Source: Thalassococcus_A lentus
GTDB lineage: Bacteria > Pseudomonadota > Alphaproteobacteria > Rhodobacterales > Rhodobacteraceae
Direction: 5' to 3'
Assembly (NCBI RefSeq): GCF_028023555.1
Contig: NZ_JAQIOY010000008.1
Span: 104,749 to 168,748 of the forward strand
Length of the DNA: 64,000 nt
Shown here: piece after piece, positions 53,144 to 62,341 of the stretch
How the letters are laid out: each line of letters opens with the position of its first letter
Position numbering within the stretch: the stretch's first letter is position 1
The notes under the pieces: generated by a model
What the model saw: the letters and a program-made list of their open reading frames with translations, nothing else
Databases searched by the model: none
Told to the model about the DNA's origin: nothing
Program-made: the position numbers and the translations under genes

Positions 53144-53883
53144 CGGCGCGGGATCTTGGGGATGCTGGTGCGTCTGATCTGATAGTCTGCCTCTGGGTGC
53201 GGCGGATGCCCATCGGTCTTGACCCAGTAGTCTGGGCCTCCGCGACGCAACCAAATCGGCAGGATTAAAGCAAGGCCGGCGATGAACCCACCTGCATGTG
53301 CCCAATAGGCGACGCCACCCTGATCCGCAGCGCTTCCGAAGCCTCCAAAAATCTGCATCGCGAACCAGATTGCCAGAACGACCCATGCGGGCAGGGGAAA
53401 AATGCGGAAAATGATGACGAGGATGACCAGAATATCGATGCGCGCACGTGGAAACAGCAACAGATAGCCGCCCATCACACCCGCAATTGCGCCGGATGCA
53501 CCAACCGTCGGAACCGGTGATCCGGGTGCCGCCAGATAGTGCGTCAGTCCGGCCCCCAGTCCTGCGATCAGGTAAAAGGCCAGATATCCAAGATGCCCGA
53601 GTTCATCCTCCATGTTGTCGCCGAAAATATAGAGAAAAAGCATGTTGCCGCCCAAATGGGCGAGACCGCCATGCACGAACATGGACGTCAGAAACCCGGA
53701 GTATCCCGAGCCTTCCGAAATGAGGGCAGGCACCAGAGCATAGTCGCCGTAAAAGGCAAACAAGGCGCGTTGGTCCTGATGTAAATGCCACGTGCTCAGA
53801 AATATGCCGATATTCAAAATCAGCAGCGCGTAGTTGACATAGGGCGTGCGCCCCGACGGGTTGTGATCGCGAATGGGAAACAT
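53140..53883 (-). CDS. Rhomboid-family intramembrane serine protease
   Basis: A 247-residue inner-membrane protease with six helices. HLGGNMLFLYIFGDN (76-90), GASGAIAG with the nucleophile S130, and AYWAHAGGFIAG with H196 make the catalytic dyad. It overlaps the GFA gene by 4 nt and lies downstream of putA, with a strong inverted repeat between them. Confidence 0.92.
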   Translation of the reverse strand: MFPIRDHNPSGRTPYVNYALLILNIGIFLSTWHLHQDQRALFAFYGDYALVPALISEGSGYSGFLTSMFVHGGLAHLGGNMLFLYIFGDNMEDELGHLGYLAFYLIAGLGAGLTHYLAAPGSPVPTVGASGAIAGVMGGYLLLFPRARIDILVILVIIFRIFPLPAWVVLAIWFAMQIFGGFGSAADQGGVAYWAHAGGFIAGLALILPIWLRRGGPDYWVKTDGHPPHPEADYQIRRTSIPKIPRR

Positions 53884-53905
53884 GGGCCAAGCTTTGGCGT
53901 GAATG

Positions 53906-53942
53906 GCGCGGGCGTCAAGGCATGGAATGCCTCCGCCCGCGC
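53906..53942. repeat. Long nested hairpin between putA and the rhomboid gene
   Basis: GCGCGGGCG (53906-53914) pairs with CGCCCGCGC (53934-53942), and inside it AGGCAT (53918-53923) pairs with ATGCCT (53927-53932). It lies just past the putA stop on the minus strand. There is no T-run, so it may act as an RNA-stabilising or REP-like element rather than a clean terminator. Confidence 0.7.
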
Positions 53943-53946
53943 TGGA

Positions 53947-56900
53947 TCACGCCTCGCCAGCCAAAAGCGACGCGTTCCCACCCGCTGCTGTCGTGTCGAT
54001 GCATATGTGACGCTCGGCCACGGCATGCCCGGTATCCGGTGCGCCGGTGATCAGGGGAAGGATCATCCCGGTACGGTCAGCAAGCGCGCGCCGGTATGCC
54101 CGGGCTGTCGCCTCGTCTCCCCACCAAAGAGCCCCTGCAAAGCCTTCCAGGCTGCGCAGAATGTCGGGCGCGACGTGCCCTTGCAGGGTGACGGCGATGC
54201 CGCCCAGATCACGGATTTTTCTGGCCTGCTGTTCTGCGACCTCCACGCCCGGCCCAAGGCAAAGAACCGGAGCGCGAGGCTCTGTGCGGTATTGGTTTGC
54301 CTCTCCGGTTGGGCCCGGCAGATTGATTGTCCGTGGCTCCGCTTTGTTGGAACCAGCCGTGCGCAGGGCTGTTTCGATCTGCTCGGGGCTGAGTGCCGCG
54401 GCATCGGACTGTGCCGACTCTTTTGCGGCATGCGCGCGAAAACGATCCAGATAGAGCGGCCCGCCAGCTTTGGGCCCGGTGCCGGAAAGCCCCTCGCCGC
54501 CGAAGGGTTGGCTGCCAACGATCGCGCCAATCTGGTTTCGGTTTACGTAGAGGTTTCCGGCCTGAACGCGTTCGGTCACATGTTGCACCCGGTCGTCGAT
54601 GCGGGTCATCAACCCAAAGGTCAGCCCATAGCCTGTTGCGTTGATCGCATCGATTACTGCGTCCAAATCCTGTGATCGGAATGTTGCTACGTGCAGGACC
54701 GGGCCGAAAATCTCTTGCTCCAGATCCGCGATGCCATCGATTTTTATGAGCGTCGGCGCAACAAAGAACCCACGATCCGGTGTCGGATAGGTTTTGACCA
54801 CGCGGCCTTGTGCCTGAGCCGCCTCAATGTGTGCGACGATGCCCGCCTTTGCCTCGGCATCAACGACGGGCCCCAGATCGGTTTCGATCTGTCTGGGGTC
54901 ACCCATGACGAGTGCGTCCATGGCGCCAGTCAGCATTTCGAGAAAATCCTCGGCGATGTCGTCCTGCACATACAAACAACGCAAGGCAGAACATCGCTGG
55001 CCCGCAGATTGAAACGCGCTTTCGACGATGGCTTGCACGGCCTGTTCCGGCAGGGCGGTGCTGTCAACAATCATGGCATTCAAACCGCCGGTTTCGGCAA
55101 TGAACGGGGTGCCGGGATCAAGGTGCCGGGCGATGGATTTGTGGATGATCTGCGCGGTTTGTGTTGATCCGGTGAACGCCACGCCCTGAACGGCTGGATT
55201 GGCGGTAATTGCGGCCCCGACCTCGCCTGCGCCCGGCAACAATTGCAGCGCATGTTCAGGCACACCGGCGGCATGCAACCAATGTACGGCGCGGCTGGCA
55301 ATCAGCGGGGTTTGCTCGGCCGGTTTTGCCAATACCCCATTTCCGGCGGCCAATGCAGCGGCAACTTGCCCGATGAAAATGGCGAGAGGGAAATTCCAGG
55401 GGCTGATACAGGCAAATACACCCCGTGCAGGTGCCCCATCCGAGCGGGCTGCGTAGTAGCGCAGAAAATCAACGGCTTCGCGGAGTTCGGCCACAGCATC
55501 CAAAAGCGTCTTGCCGGCCTCTCGGTGCAGCAGAGCAAAAATTTCGCCATAGTTGGCTTCGAGCAGGTCCGCAGCGGCGTTCAGGACTTTTGATCGTTCC
55601 TCAGCCGGAGCATCCCAACGCCCCGCGGCTTTTCCAGCCAATTCCACGGTCGCCGCATCAGCCCAGATGACATGCCCAACGATGTCCGATGGGTCTGCCG
55701 GGTTGCAAACAGGTTGGGCCGGGTTTGTGGCTGCCTTGGCCGCTGTGATGGGTGCACCTTGCCAGCTGTGATCGTCAAAAGCTCGGCACGCGGCTTCGAT
55801 CGCCAGCAGTGTTGGACGATCCCGCAGCTCAAAACCCTTGGCATTTGGGCGTTCCGGCAAAAAGAGTTCAGGGCCCTTGGTCAAGCCGCGCGATTGCAAC
55901 GTCTCGAATGGATCGGCAGCCACGTCTTGGGGCGGAACGTCTTCGTCAACGATCTGGTTTACAAATGACGAGTTTGCGCCGTTTTCCAGCAAACGCCGAA
56001 CCAGATAGGCCAGCAGATCCTGATGCGCACCCACAGGCGCATAAATCCGGCAGCGCGTGCCTTGGGTGTCTTTGACAAGCTCATGCAGCGTCTCGCCCAT
56101 ACCATGCAGTCGCTGGAACTCGAAACTGGCCGGGTCATCTGCCATTTCCAGAATTGCAGCGACGGTATGTGCGTTGTGCGTTGCAAACTGAGGATAGATA
56201 CGGTCGGTCATCCCCAAAAGCTTGCGGGCATTTGCGATATAGGAAACATCGGTCGCCGACTTGTCCGTGAAAACGGGAAAGCCATCAACACCGGCAACCT
56301 GCGCCCGTTTGATTTCCGTATCCCAATAGGCCCCCTTAACAAGCCGAACCATGATCTTGCGATCCAACTGTGTTGACAGTTCATAGAGCCAGTCAATCAC
56401 GAGACCTGCACGCTGCCCATAGGCTTGAACCACAACGCCAAACCCATCCCAGCCAGACAGCGAAGGCTCGGACAGGACCGCCTCGATGACGTCGAGAGAA
56501 ATATCCAGCCGGTCTGCTTCTTCTGCATCAATGTTCAGCCCGATCCCGGCGCTTCGGGCCAATTGGCACAATGTGCGCAGCCGGGGAACGACTTCAGCCA
56601 TGACCGTTCCGCGCTGGAGCGTGTCATAGCGTGGGTGCAAAGCCGACAGTTTGACCGAAATGCCCGGATTGGTGCGGATGTCATTGCCGCGCGCAGCCTC
56701 TGCTATCGCACCGATCGCGCGGGAATAAGCGAGGTGATACCGCTTGGCGTCTGACTCAGTGCGCGCTGCTTCGCCGAGCATGTCATAGCTGTATGTGTAT
56801 CCATCTTTTTCCATCGCCGCGCCACGGATCATCGCTTTTTGGATGGTTTCACCAAGGACGAACTGAGCACCCATTTCCCGCATGGCGCGCCCGACGGCAG

Positions 56901-57375
56901 TCCGGATTACCGGCTCGCCCAACCGTTTGATGGCGGCACGCAAGTGGCCCACAGGGCCCGGTTGCTCGTTAGCCAGAACCTTGCCGGTCAGCATCAGCGC
57001 CCATGTCGACGCGTTCACAAGCGGAGACGTGGAATGCCCCATGTGCTGGCCCCAGTCAGACGGGGCAATCTTGTCTTCGATCAGTGCGTCGATCGTTTCT
57101 GCGTCGGGTACGCGCAACAACGCCTCAGCAAGGCACATCAAAGCAACGCCTTCATCCGTGCTGAGGCCATATTCAGCGAGAAAGACCTCCATCAATCCGG
57201 GTTTGGTGCTGGACCGGATGTCTGAGACTAGGGCAGCTGCCCGATCAACGATGGTCGCTCGTTCTTCTTTCGAAAGACCGGCTTGCGTGATCAGAGTGTC
57301 CAGTACCGATTGTTCATCGGCGTAGGCATTCGCTTCGATGCGCGCGCGCAGGGTTTGATTGGTGTCTTTTGGCAT
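53947..57375 (-). CDS. putA: Bifunctional proline dehydrogenase/P5C dehydrogenase
   Basis: Proline is oxidised to glutamate by this 1142-residue, probably membrane-associated flavoenzyme. The N-terminal PRODH barrel has NIDAEEADRLDISLDVIEAV and VRLVKGAYWDTEIKRAQ. The C-terminal ALDH domain has ISPWNFPLAIFIGQ, ETGGLNAMIVDSTAL (Glu) and AGQRCSALRCLYVQ (catalytic Cys). No ribbon-helix-helix domain precedes it, so it is the short PutA class and does not regulate itself. The last ~100 residues form a conserved C-terminal domain. It is divergent from putR. Confidence 0.95.
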   Translation of the reverse strand: MPKDTNQTLRARIEANAYADEQSVLDTLITQAGLSKEERATIVDRAAALVSDIRSSTKPGLMEVFLAEYGLSTDEGVALMCLAEALLRVPDAETIDALIEDKIAPSDWGQHMGHSTSPLVNASTWALMLTGKVLANEQPGPVGHLRAAIKRLGEPVIRTAVGRAMREMGAQFVLGETIQKAMIRGAAMEKDGYTYSYDMLGEAARTESDAKRYHLAYSRAIGAIAEAARGNDIRTNPGISVKLSALHPRYDTLQRGTVMAEVVPRLRTLCQLARSAGIGLNIDAEEADRLDISLDVIEAVLSEPSLSGWDGFGVVVQAYGQRAGLVIDWLYELSTQLDRKIMVRLVKGAYWDTEIKRAQVAGVDGFPVFTDKSATDVSYIANARKLLGMTDRIYPQFATHNAHTVAAILEMADDPASFEFQRLHGMGETLHELVKDTQGTRCRIYAPVGAHQDLLAYLVRRLLENGANSSFVNQIVDEDVPPQDVAADPFETLQSRGLTKGPELFLPERPNAKGFELRDRPTLLAIEAACRAFDDHSWQGAPITAAKAATNPAQPVCNPADPSDIVGHVIWADAATVELAGKAAGRWDAPAEERSKVLNAAADLLEANYGEIFALLHREAGKTLLDAVAELREAVDFLRYYAARSDGAPARGVFACISPWNFPLAIFIGQVAAALAAGNGVLAKPAEQTPLIASRAVHWLHAAGVPEHALQLLPGAGEVGAAITANPAVQGVAFTGSTQTAQIIHKSIARHLDPGTPFIAETGGLNAMIVDSTALPEQAVQAIVESAFQSAGQRCSALRCLYVQDDIAEDFLEMLTGAMDALVMGDPRQIETDLGPVVDAEAKAGIVAHIEAAQAQGRVVKTYPTPDRGFFVAPTLIKIDGIADLEQEIFGPVLHVATFRSQDLDAVIDAINATGYGLTFGLMTRIDDRVQHVTERVQAGNLYVNRNQIGAIVGSQPFGGEGLSGTGPKAGGPLYLDRFRAHAAKESAQSDAAALSPEQIETALRTAGSNKAEPRTINLPGPTGEANQYRTEPRAPVLCLGPGVEVAEQQARKIRDLGGIAVTLQGHVAPDILRSLEGFAGALWWGDEATARAYRRALADRTGMILPLITGAPDTGHAVAERHICIDTTAAGGNASLLAGEA

Positions 57376-57479
57376 GGCGATACTCCGGCGTTTGGTCTAT
57401 CATATCCCTTAATCACCGGTCGATCTGACTGGATCATGGGGATTGACGCACTATTCAGACTGAAATTGCGGGAAATACG

Positions 57480-57956
57480 ATGCAGAATGAATTGGAAGAT
57501 CTTGATCGCTTTGATCGCGCGATTCTGACCACTTTGGCCGAGGATGGGCGAATTTCGGTGACCGAGTTGGCCAAGCGCATTGGCTTGTCCAAGTCACCCA
57601 CTCAGGCGCGCCTGCGCCGGCTTGAAACATCCGGAATTGTTCGCGGTTATCGCGCGATCCTCGATCCGATCCGCTTGGGGCTGGACCATGTCGCGTTTGT
57701 CGAGATCCGTTTGAACGATACTCGAGAAGCCGCGCTTGAAGCATTCAACAAGGCCGTGGCTGCAATCCCCGAAGTTGAACAAGCGCATCTGATCGCGGGC
57801 AATTTTGACTACCTAATCAAGGTCCGTACCGCCGGTATGCCTGCCTACCGCCGGGTTCTGGCCGAGAAAATTTCAACACTTCCCGGTGTGTCGCTGACGT
57901 CGACTTATGTTGCGATGCAAGCCGTCAAGGAAGACGGTCTCGCTGATGTGACTTGA
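57480..57956 (+). CDS. putR: Lrp/AsnC-family regulator, PutR type
   Basis: A 158-residue DNA-binding protein. The HTH is FDRAILTTLAEDGRISVTELAKRIGLSKSPTQARLRRLE (about 10-48) and the RAM domain (about 70-150) has VPQVEQAHLIAGNFDYLIKVR-like IPEVEQAHLIAGNFDYLIKV. Divergent from putA with 104 nt between, the classic PutR arrangement, in which proline activates putA. Proline as ligand is inferred from place. Confidence 0.9.
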   Translation: MQNELEDLDRFDRAILTTLAEDGRISVTELAKRIGLSKSPTQARLRRLETSGIVRGYRAILDPIRLGLDHVAFVEIRLNDTREAALEAFNKAVAAIPEVEQAHLIAGNFDYLIKVRTAGMPAYRRVLAEKISTLPGVSLTSTYVAMQAVKEDGLADVT

Positions 57957-57986
57957 CCGAGGGCGTTCTTGTGCCAGTTTTGGTGC

Positions 57987-58529
57987 ATGAAAATCACTGC
58001 GTTCGCCCTTTGCCTGACTGCCTCAACCGCATTCGCCGATGGCTGTCCCGTGGCCCCGGATCATACACCTGCACTGGATAAGCTGTTTGCCGAACTTCAG
58101 GTCGCTTCCGGCGATATGGAGGCACGGGTCATTTCAAATCAGCTTTGGGAACTGTGGCTGGAAGCACCAGATGAACCCAGTCAGACCATGTTGGACCAGG
58201 GGATGCGGCACCGATCCAGCTTTGACTATATCGCGGCCAAGGAACGGTTTGACGCTTTGGTCGGCTACTGCCCGTTTTATGCGGAAGGTTACAACCAAAG
58301 AGCATTTGTCAGTTTCCTGCGCGAAGAATTCGAGCAGGCGCTACCAGACCTGGATCGGGCGCTGGAGTTGAACCCCAGACACGTTGGAGCGTTGTCCGGC
58401 AAAGCGCTCACACTGTTTCAGATGGGGCGTGATTTGGACGGCCAGATTGTTCTGAGGCAGGCCTTGGAGTTAAACCCTTGGCTGGGCGAACGTTTCTTGC
58501 TCAAACCTTTGCCGGGCGAAGAGCTTTGA
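57987..58529 (+). CDS. Secreted TPR protein
   Basis: A 180-residue exported protein with signal peptide MKITAFALCLTASTAFA. At least one TPR-type helix pair is clear: AYNQRAFVSFLREEFEQALPDLDRALELNPRHVGALSGKALTLFQMGR (as YNQRAFVSF... and LDRALELNP...). The upstream part is helical. ATG at 57987 starts the signal; six earlier codons are not needed. Probably periplasmic; partner unknown. Confidence 0.8.
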   Translation: MKITAFALCLTASTAFADGCPVAPDHTPALDKLFAELQVASGDMEARVISNQLWELWLEAPDEPSQTMLDQGMRHRSSFDYIAAKERFDALVGYCPFYAEGYNQRAFVSFLREEFEQALPDLDRALELNPRHVGALSGKALTLFQMGRDLDGQIVLRQALELNPWLGERFLLKPLPGEEL

Positions 58530-58605
58530 TCCACAGAAAATCCACCAATTGTCGGTGCCCCTCCGGTTTACACGGCGCGCACAAAGGCTATTGTCGCGTT
58601 CGCTG

Positions 58606-58691
58606 GCCCGCGTGGTGGAATGGTAGACACAGGAGACTTAAAATCTCCAGGCAGTAATGCCGTGCCGGTTCGAGTCCGGCCGCGGGTACCA
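58606..58691 (+). tRNA. tRNA-Leu(TAA)
   Basis: An 86-nt class II tRNA with a long variable arm. Acceptor GCCCGCG pairs with CGCGGGT, with A and an encoded CCA after it. The anticodon stem GGAGA/TCTCC carries loop CTTAAAA, so anticodon TAA (reads UUA). The T arm is GTGCCGGTTCGAGTCCGGC-like and complete. Confidence 0.97.
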
Positions 58692-58754
58692 GCCGGGCTA
58701 GTGCCTTTGGCGTACACTGGGAATGCCAGCCCCGAGTTTTAGCTGAGTGTTGAA

Positions 58755-59192
58755 CTAGACGCGGCGCAGGCGGATAACGACATCCACCGAGGCAATTTCA
58801 GCCCCATCCGGCGCATTTGGGACACGAGCGATGACCAATTGGTCCGCCGGAGCGTCCGACAGACGCCCTTCGTCTTCCCAATAGAAATGCGGGTGCTCGT
58901 GGGTGTTGGTATCAAAGTAGCTTTTGGAGCCGTCGACGGTGACTTCCTGCAGCAAACCTGCATCGCAAAACGCTTTGAGTGTGTTGTAGACCGTCGCGAG
59001 CGAAACCGATTCACCAGCTTTTTTGGCAGAGGCAAACAGGCTTTCTGCCGTCACGTGGCGATGCTGACCATCACCAACCAGCAGCGCGGCCAAGGCCACC
59101 CGTTGCCGTGTAGGGCGCAGGTCGGAACCGGCCAGCCAATGCTGTCCAAGACGGTGCGCCTCTGTTTGTGTCTCGCAAAGCTCTTTTTCCAT
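58755..59192 (-). CDS. irr: Fur-family iron regulator Irr
   Basis: A 145-residue regulator of the Fur superfamily. LRPTRQRVALAALLVGDGQHRHVTAESLFA is the winged helix, and VSLATVYNTLKAFCDAGLLQEV is the recognition segment. NTHEHPHFYWEDEGRLSDAP has the HxH metal/haem region that marks Irr, and there is no CxxC pair. The ATG at 59192 is favoured; 50 further in-frame codons upstream have no family match. Divergent from fabA, a layout common in alphaproteobacteria; Irr controls iron and haem genes. Confidence 0.9.
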   Translation of the reverse strand: MEKELCETQTEAHRLGQHWLAGSDLRPTRQRVALAALLVGDGQHRHVTAESLFASAKKAGESVSLATVYNTLKAFCDAGLLQEVTVDGSKSYFDTNTHEHPHFYWEDEGRLSDAPADQLVIARVPNAPDGAEIASVDVVIRLRRV

Positions 59193-59209
59193 AGTGTTTA
59201 TATAGAGCC

Positions 59210-59262
59210 TGCCTGCCTGTGATTTCAAACAAAATTGACAACATCCGTGGGGGAGGCAGGCA
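59210..59262. repeat. Inverted repeat between irr and fabA
   Basis: TGCCTGCCT (59210-59218) and AGGCAGGCA (59254-59262) are perfect complements about 35 nt apart. They frame a TTGACA at 59235-59240 on the plus strand. They could be a pair of regulator sites on the divergent promoters. Confidence 0.4.
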
Positions 59263-59346
59263 TTGCGTGGTGCTCTTGCATGCCGCGCGCACCGGGTGCT
59301 AGACGGTCTTAAGGGAAATGCAACGAGAACAATTGGGGGCACGGCA

Positions 59347-59856
59347 ATGTCTGACTATCCGAGCAGTTTTGGCAAGGAAGACCTGTTGAAATGCGCACGC
59401 GGCGAACTTTTTGGGCCGGGCAATGCGCAGTTGCCTGCTCCGCCGATGCTGATGATGGATCGGATCACCGAAATCTCGGGCGACGGTGGTGCGCATGGAA
59501 AAGGCCACGTTTTGGCCGAGTTCGACATTACACCTGACCTTTGGTTTTTCGACTGCCATTTCCCAGGCAATCCGATCATGCCGGGCTGTCTCGGCCTCGA
59601 TGGCTTGTGGCAGCTGACCGGGTTCAATCTGGGCTGGCGCGGCTGGCAGGGGCGCGGCTACGCGCTGGGCGTCGGCGAAGTCAAACTGACCGGGATGGTC
59701 CGTCCTGACCGCAAGATGCTGACCTACAAGATCGACTTTACCAAGGCGATTCAAACCCGCCGCCTGACAATGGGTGTCGCCGATGGCATCGTCGAGGCGG
59801 ACGGTGAAGTGATCTATCAGGTGAAAGACATGAAGGTCGCGCTCAGCGAAAGCTAA
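59347..59856 (+). CDS. fabA: 3-hydroxydecanoyl-ACP dehydratase/isomerase
   Basis: Cytosolic hot-dog-fold enzyme (169 residues) that makes the double bond of unsaturated fatty acids. The active-site pair is H71 in FFDCHFPGNPIMPG and D85 in CLGLDGLWQL. The end KIDFTKAIQTRRLTMGVADG is also typical. ATG at 59347; the longer frame runs into the promoter. The next two genes separate it from fabB. Confidence 0.94.
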   Translation: MSDYPSSFGKEDLLKCARGELFGPGNAQLPAPPMLMMDRITEISGDGGAHGKGHVLAEFDITPDLWFFDCHFPGNPIMPGCLGLDGLWQLTGFNLGWRGWQGRGYALGVGEVKLTGMVRPDRKMLTYKIDFTKAIQTRRLTMGVADGIVEADGEVIYQVKDMKVALSES

Positions 59857-60110
59857 TCGCCTTAAGGTTGCAATTTTCCCTGTGGTTGTCTGCAGTTACC
59901 CGACCAGCGCCTCCCTTATCGGGGCGCACGGCCATTGGTATTGTGATAGGATGGGGAACTTTTTTGCAACAGATTGAATGGTTTGACGGTCTGTAGCGCT
60001 ATATTCCCTCCGGTTTGTGATAAAGAGCATGAAAGAAAACCGCATAAAAAAGCGGTGTACTGAGGTAGGGTGCGGAACGAGCCGTCACCTGTGTTAAATG
60101 GTTAACGTGG

Positions 60111-60127
60111 GCAAGAAGTTTTCTTGC
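60111..60127 (+). repeat. Hairpin just before the Hint-domain gene
   Basis: GCAAGAA (60111-60117) and TTCTTGC (60121-60127) form a perfect 7-bp hairpin with a 3-nt loop, 10 nt before the ATG at 60138. It could affect ribosome access; no T-run. Confidence 0.45.
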
Positions 60128-60137
60128 GGGGCAGGGC

Positions 60138-61565
60138 ATGGCGATAGGCGAGGCAGGCAGCCTGTCGGTGAATTCACCGACGGAGAACCAACCCATTACG
60201 GTCACTTTGGAAGAGCCTTTGACGGATCCCGTCTTTGCTCTCAGTGCGACCAATAATGGTGGGAACCAATTCATCTTGCGGGTCGTGGGTGAAACCCTCG
60301 ACGCTAATGGTGATACGATTGCTTTCACCTTTATTATTGAGGAATGGGAATACCACGACGGTCCACACGGTGCGACCGAGACCGTCAACTGGCTCGCCAT
60401 TGAAGAGGGGGTCCACACTCTTCCGGATGGACGCATCATCGAGGCGGGTACGACCGACATTTCAAGCACCGGTCAAAACACCGGCGGAAGCGCCAGTTTC
60501 ACAGCAGGCTTCACAGATCCCCCAGTTGTCCTGACTTCGGTTATGTCAGAGAATGACACCACAACAGTCGATAGCGACCCCAACAACATCACGGCATCTG
60601 GCTTTGACCTGACCCTGCAGGAAGAAGAAGCGCAAGATGGCGTGCATGGTACCGAAACGATTGGCTGGATCGCGATTCAAGGTGGAGGCGACGCAACATC
60701 CGGAACTGCCAATGCCTATGGTGGCGTCGATGAAAACGTAGATGTTCTGGGGTTGGGCGCGACTTTTACCAACAGCGTCGTTCTTGCAGAGACCCAAACG
60801 ATCAACGGCGGTGATACAGCGACTGTCGTGATCGACAGTCAAACTGGTGCGAACGTCGGCGTCTTTATCGAAGAAGAGCAATCCGCGAATACCGAAGTCA
60901 ATCATATCAATGAAACCGTCGGCATCATCGCTTTTGAAGATGGGCTGATCCCGTGCTTTACGGCTGGAACCAAGATCACGACCCCAATGGGCCTGAAGCG
61001 GATCGAGGATCTGCGCGTCGGTGATCTGGTGGAAACCGTAGACAACGGCCCGCAGAATATCCGGTGGATCGGCCGGCGCAGACTGAATGGGATTGATTTG
61101 GAAAAGGTACCCAAATTGCGGCCAGTCAGGATCAGCGCAGGTGCTTTGGGTGAACGGTTGCCAAGGCGGGATTTGCTTGTTTCCCGGCAGCACCGTTTTG
61201 TCGTGAGTTCCAAAGTTGCTGCCCGTATGTTCGGCTCGGCCGAAGTTTTGGTGTCTGCCATTCGTCTGACCGAACTGCCCGGTATTTTTGTCGACAAGAC
61301 CATCGACGCTGTCGAATACATCCATATCCTTTTCGATGGACATGAATTGGTTCTGGCCGAAGGCGCCCGGACCGAGAGCCTGTATCTTGGAACAGAGGCG
61401 AAGAAGGCCCTGTCACAAGACGGCACCCAAGAGCTGTCGGCTATCTACCCCGCCGAGACATGGAATTGGGCGAACCAGACGTCAGCGCGATACATCCCGC
61501 CAGGGCAGCGACAACGAAAGCTGATGATGCGGCACAAAAAGAACAACAAAGCCGTTCTGAACTGA
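60138..61565 (+). CDS. Hint-domain protein with three N-terminal repeats
   Basis: A 475-residue protein. The C-terminal Hint_2 domain starts at C273 (IPCFTAGTKITTPMGLKRIEDLRVGDLVETVDNGPQNIRWIGRR) and continues through LLVSRQHRFVV and YIHILFDGHELVLAEGARTESL to about residue 420; such domains can self-cleave at the Cys. The N-terminal part holds three related repeats with the core EE...H..ETV.W.AIE.G (about 68-91, 160-183 and 244-268). No signal peptide is seen, so any secretion would be by type I or another leaderless route. Role unknown; it is unlike fatty-acid genes around it. Confidence 0.82.
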   Translation: MAIGEAGSLSVNSPTENQPITVTLEEPLTDPVFALSATNNGGNQFILRVVGETLDANGDTIAFTFIIEEWEYHDGPHGATETVNWLAIEEGVHTLPDGRIIEAGTTDISSTGQNTGGSASFTAGFTDPPVVLTSVMSENDTTTVDSDPNNITASGFDLTLQEEEAQDGVHGTETIGWIAIQGGGDATSGTANAYGGVDENVDVLGLGATFTNSVVLAETQTINGGDTATVVIDSQTGANVGVFIEEEQSANTEVNHINETVGIIAFEDGLIPCFTAGTKITTPMGLKRIEDLRVGDLVETVDNGPQNIRWIGRRRLNGIDLEKVPKLRPVRISAGALGERLPRRDLLVSRQHRFVVSSKVAARMFGSAEVLVSAIRLTELPGIFVDKTIDAVEYIHILFDGHELVLAEGARTESLYLGTEAKKALSQDGTQELSAIYPAETWNWANQTSARYIPPGQRQRKLMMRHKKNNKAVLN

Positions 61566-61770
61566 AATGACCGCTGCATCCCGCAGGCTTTGATGTCTTA
61601 GGATCTGAATTCGGGACTTATGGTGCCGTCTTCATTTGCTGCTATCCGATAACATATTGATGGAATTGTATAACTTTTGGCTCTTCAGTACCGACAGGGT
61701 GGCCGAAGGTTTGGGCGACATGCTCCCGCCAACGGTCAACATAAATCAGTACATTTTATTGGAGCGACCT

Positions 61771-62151
61771 ATGACCATTTTGAAAAAGATTATTTTTGCG
61801 TCTTTGACCACCGCGGCGATTTACGGCGCAGCCGCGCCTGCCCATGCGTTTGATATCGAGCGCTGGCTTCGCGACACATTCAGCACCCGCGACTATGTCG
61901 GCGATTGGCTGCGCGACACGTTCGCGCCAGCCAACGATGATGGGGATGGTTTCCAGAGCCCTAGCATCCAACAGGACGGATACCGCGAAGCTGTCGAAAT
62001 CATGCAGACTTGGCCGAGTGTGAAGAACCCTGGCAAAAAAGAACGCATCAAAGCCGCTCAGATTTGCTCGGGCGAGAAATTGCTGAACGTCATCCTCGCG
62101 ACGAAATCCGAGGGTAAGACCATCGGGACCTGCTTCCAAATCAAAGGATAA
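61771..62151 (+). CDS. Small secreted protein
   Basis: A 126-residue exported protein with signal peptide MTILKKIIFASLTTAA...AHAF (cleavage near 26). The mature N-terminus repeats WLRDTF (ERWLRDTFSTRDYVGDWLRDTFAP). The C-terminal half has two cysteines (AAQICSGE, GTCFQIKG) that could pair. GGAG (61761-61764) precedes the ATG at 61771; the longer frame is not coding. I do not recognise a family. Confidence 0.75.
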   Translation: MTILKKIIFASLTTAAIYGAAAPAHAFDIERWLRDTFSTRDYVGDWLRDTFAPANDDGDGFQSPSIQQDGYREAVEIMQTWPSVKNPGKKERIKAAQICSGEKLLNVILATKSEGKTIGTCFQIKG

Positions 62152-62193
62152 ATCCTCAACGCGTTGAGGCCCTGGATGGCAGGCGAAAGCCGG

Positions 62194-62222
62194 AAGGCCC
62201 GCAGTTCGCTGCGGGCCCTTTT
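62194..62222 (+). terminator. Intrinsic terminator before fabB
   Basis: Stem GGCCCGCAG (62196-62204) with CTGCGGGCC (62209-62217) closes a TTCG tetraloop and is followed by CTTTT. It ends the transcript of the small secreted protein, so fabB needs its own promoter. Confidence 0.9.
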
Positions 62223-62341
62223 CATGTCTGGGTTGGTGTCTGTGTTCTGTTTTGGTCGCTTGCAGTTCTGTTTCGTCAGCTTGTCTTGCACCCTACGGCC
62301 TGCTTGCCCTACACAAGACCCAACCAAATGAAGGAGGCCAC

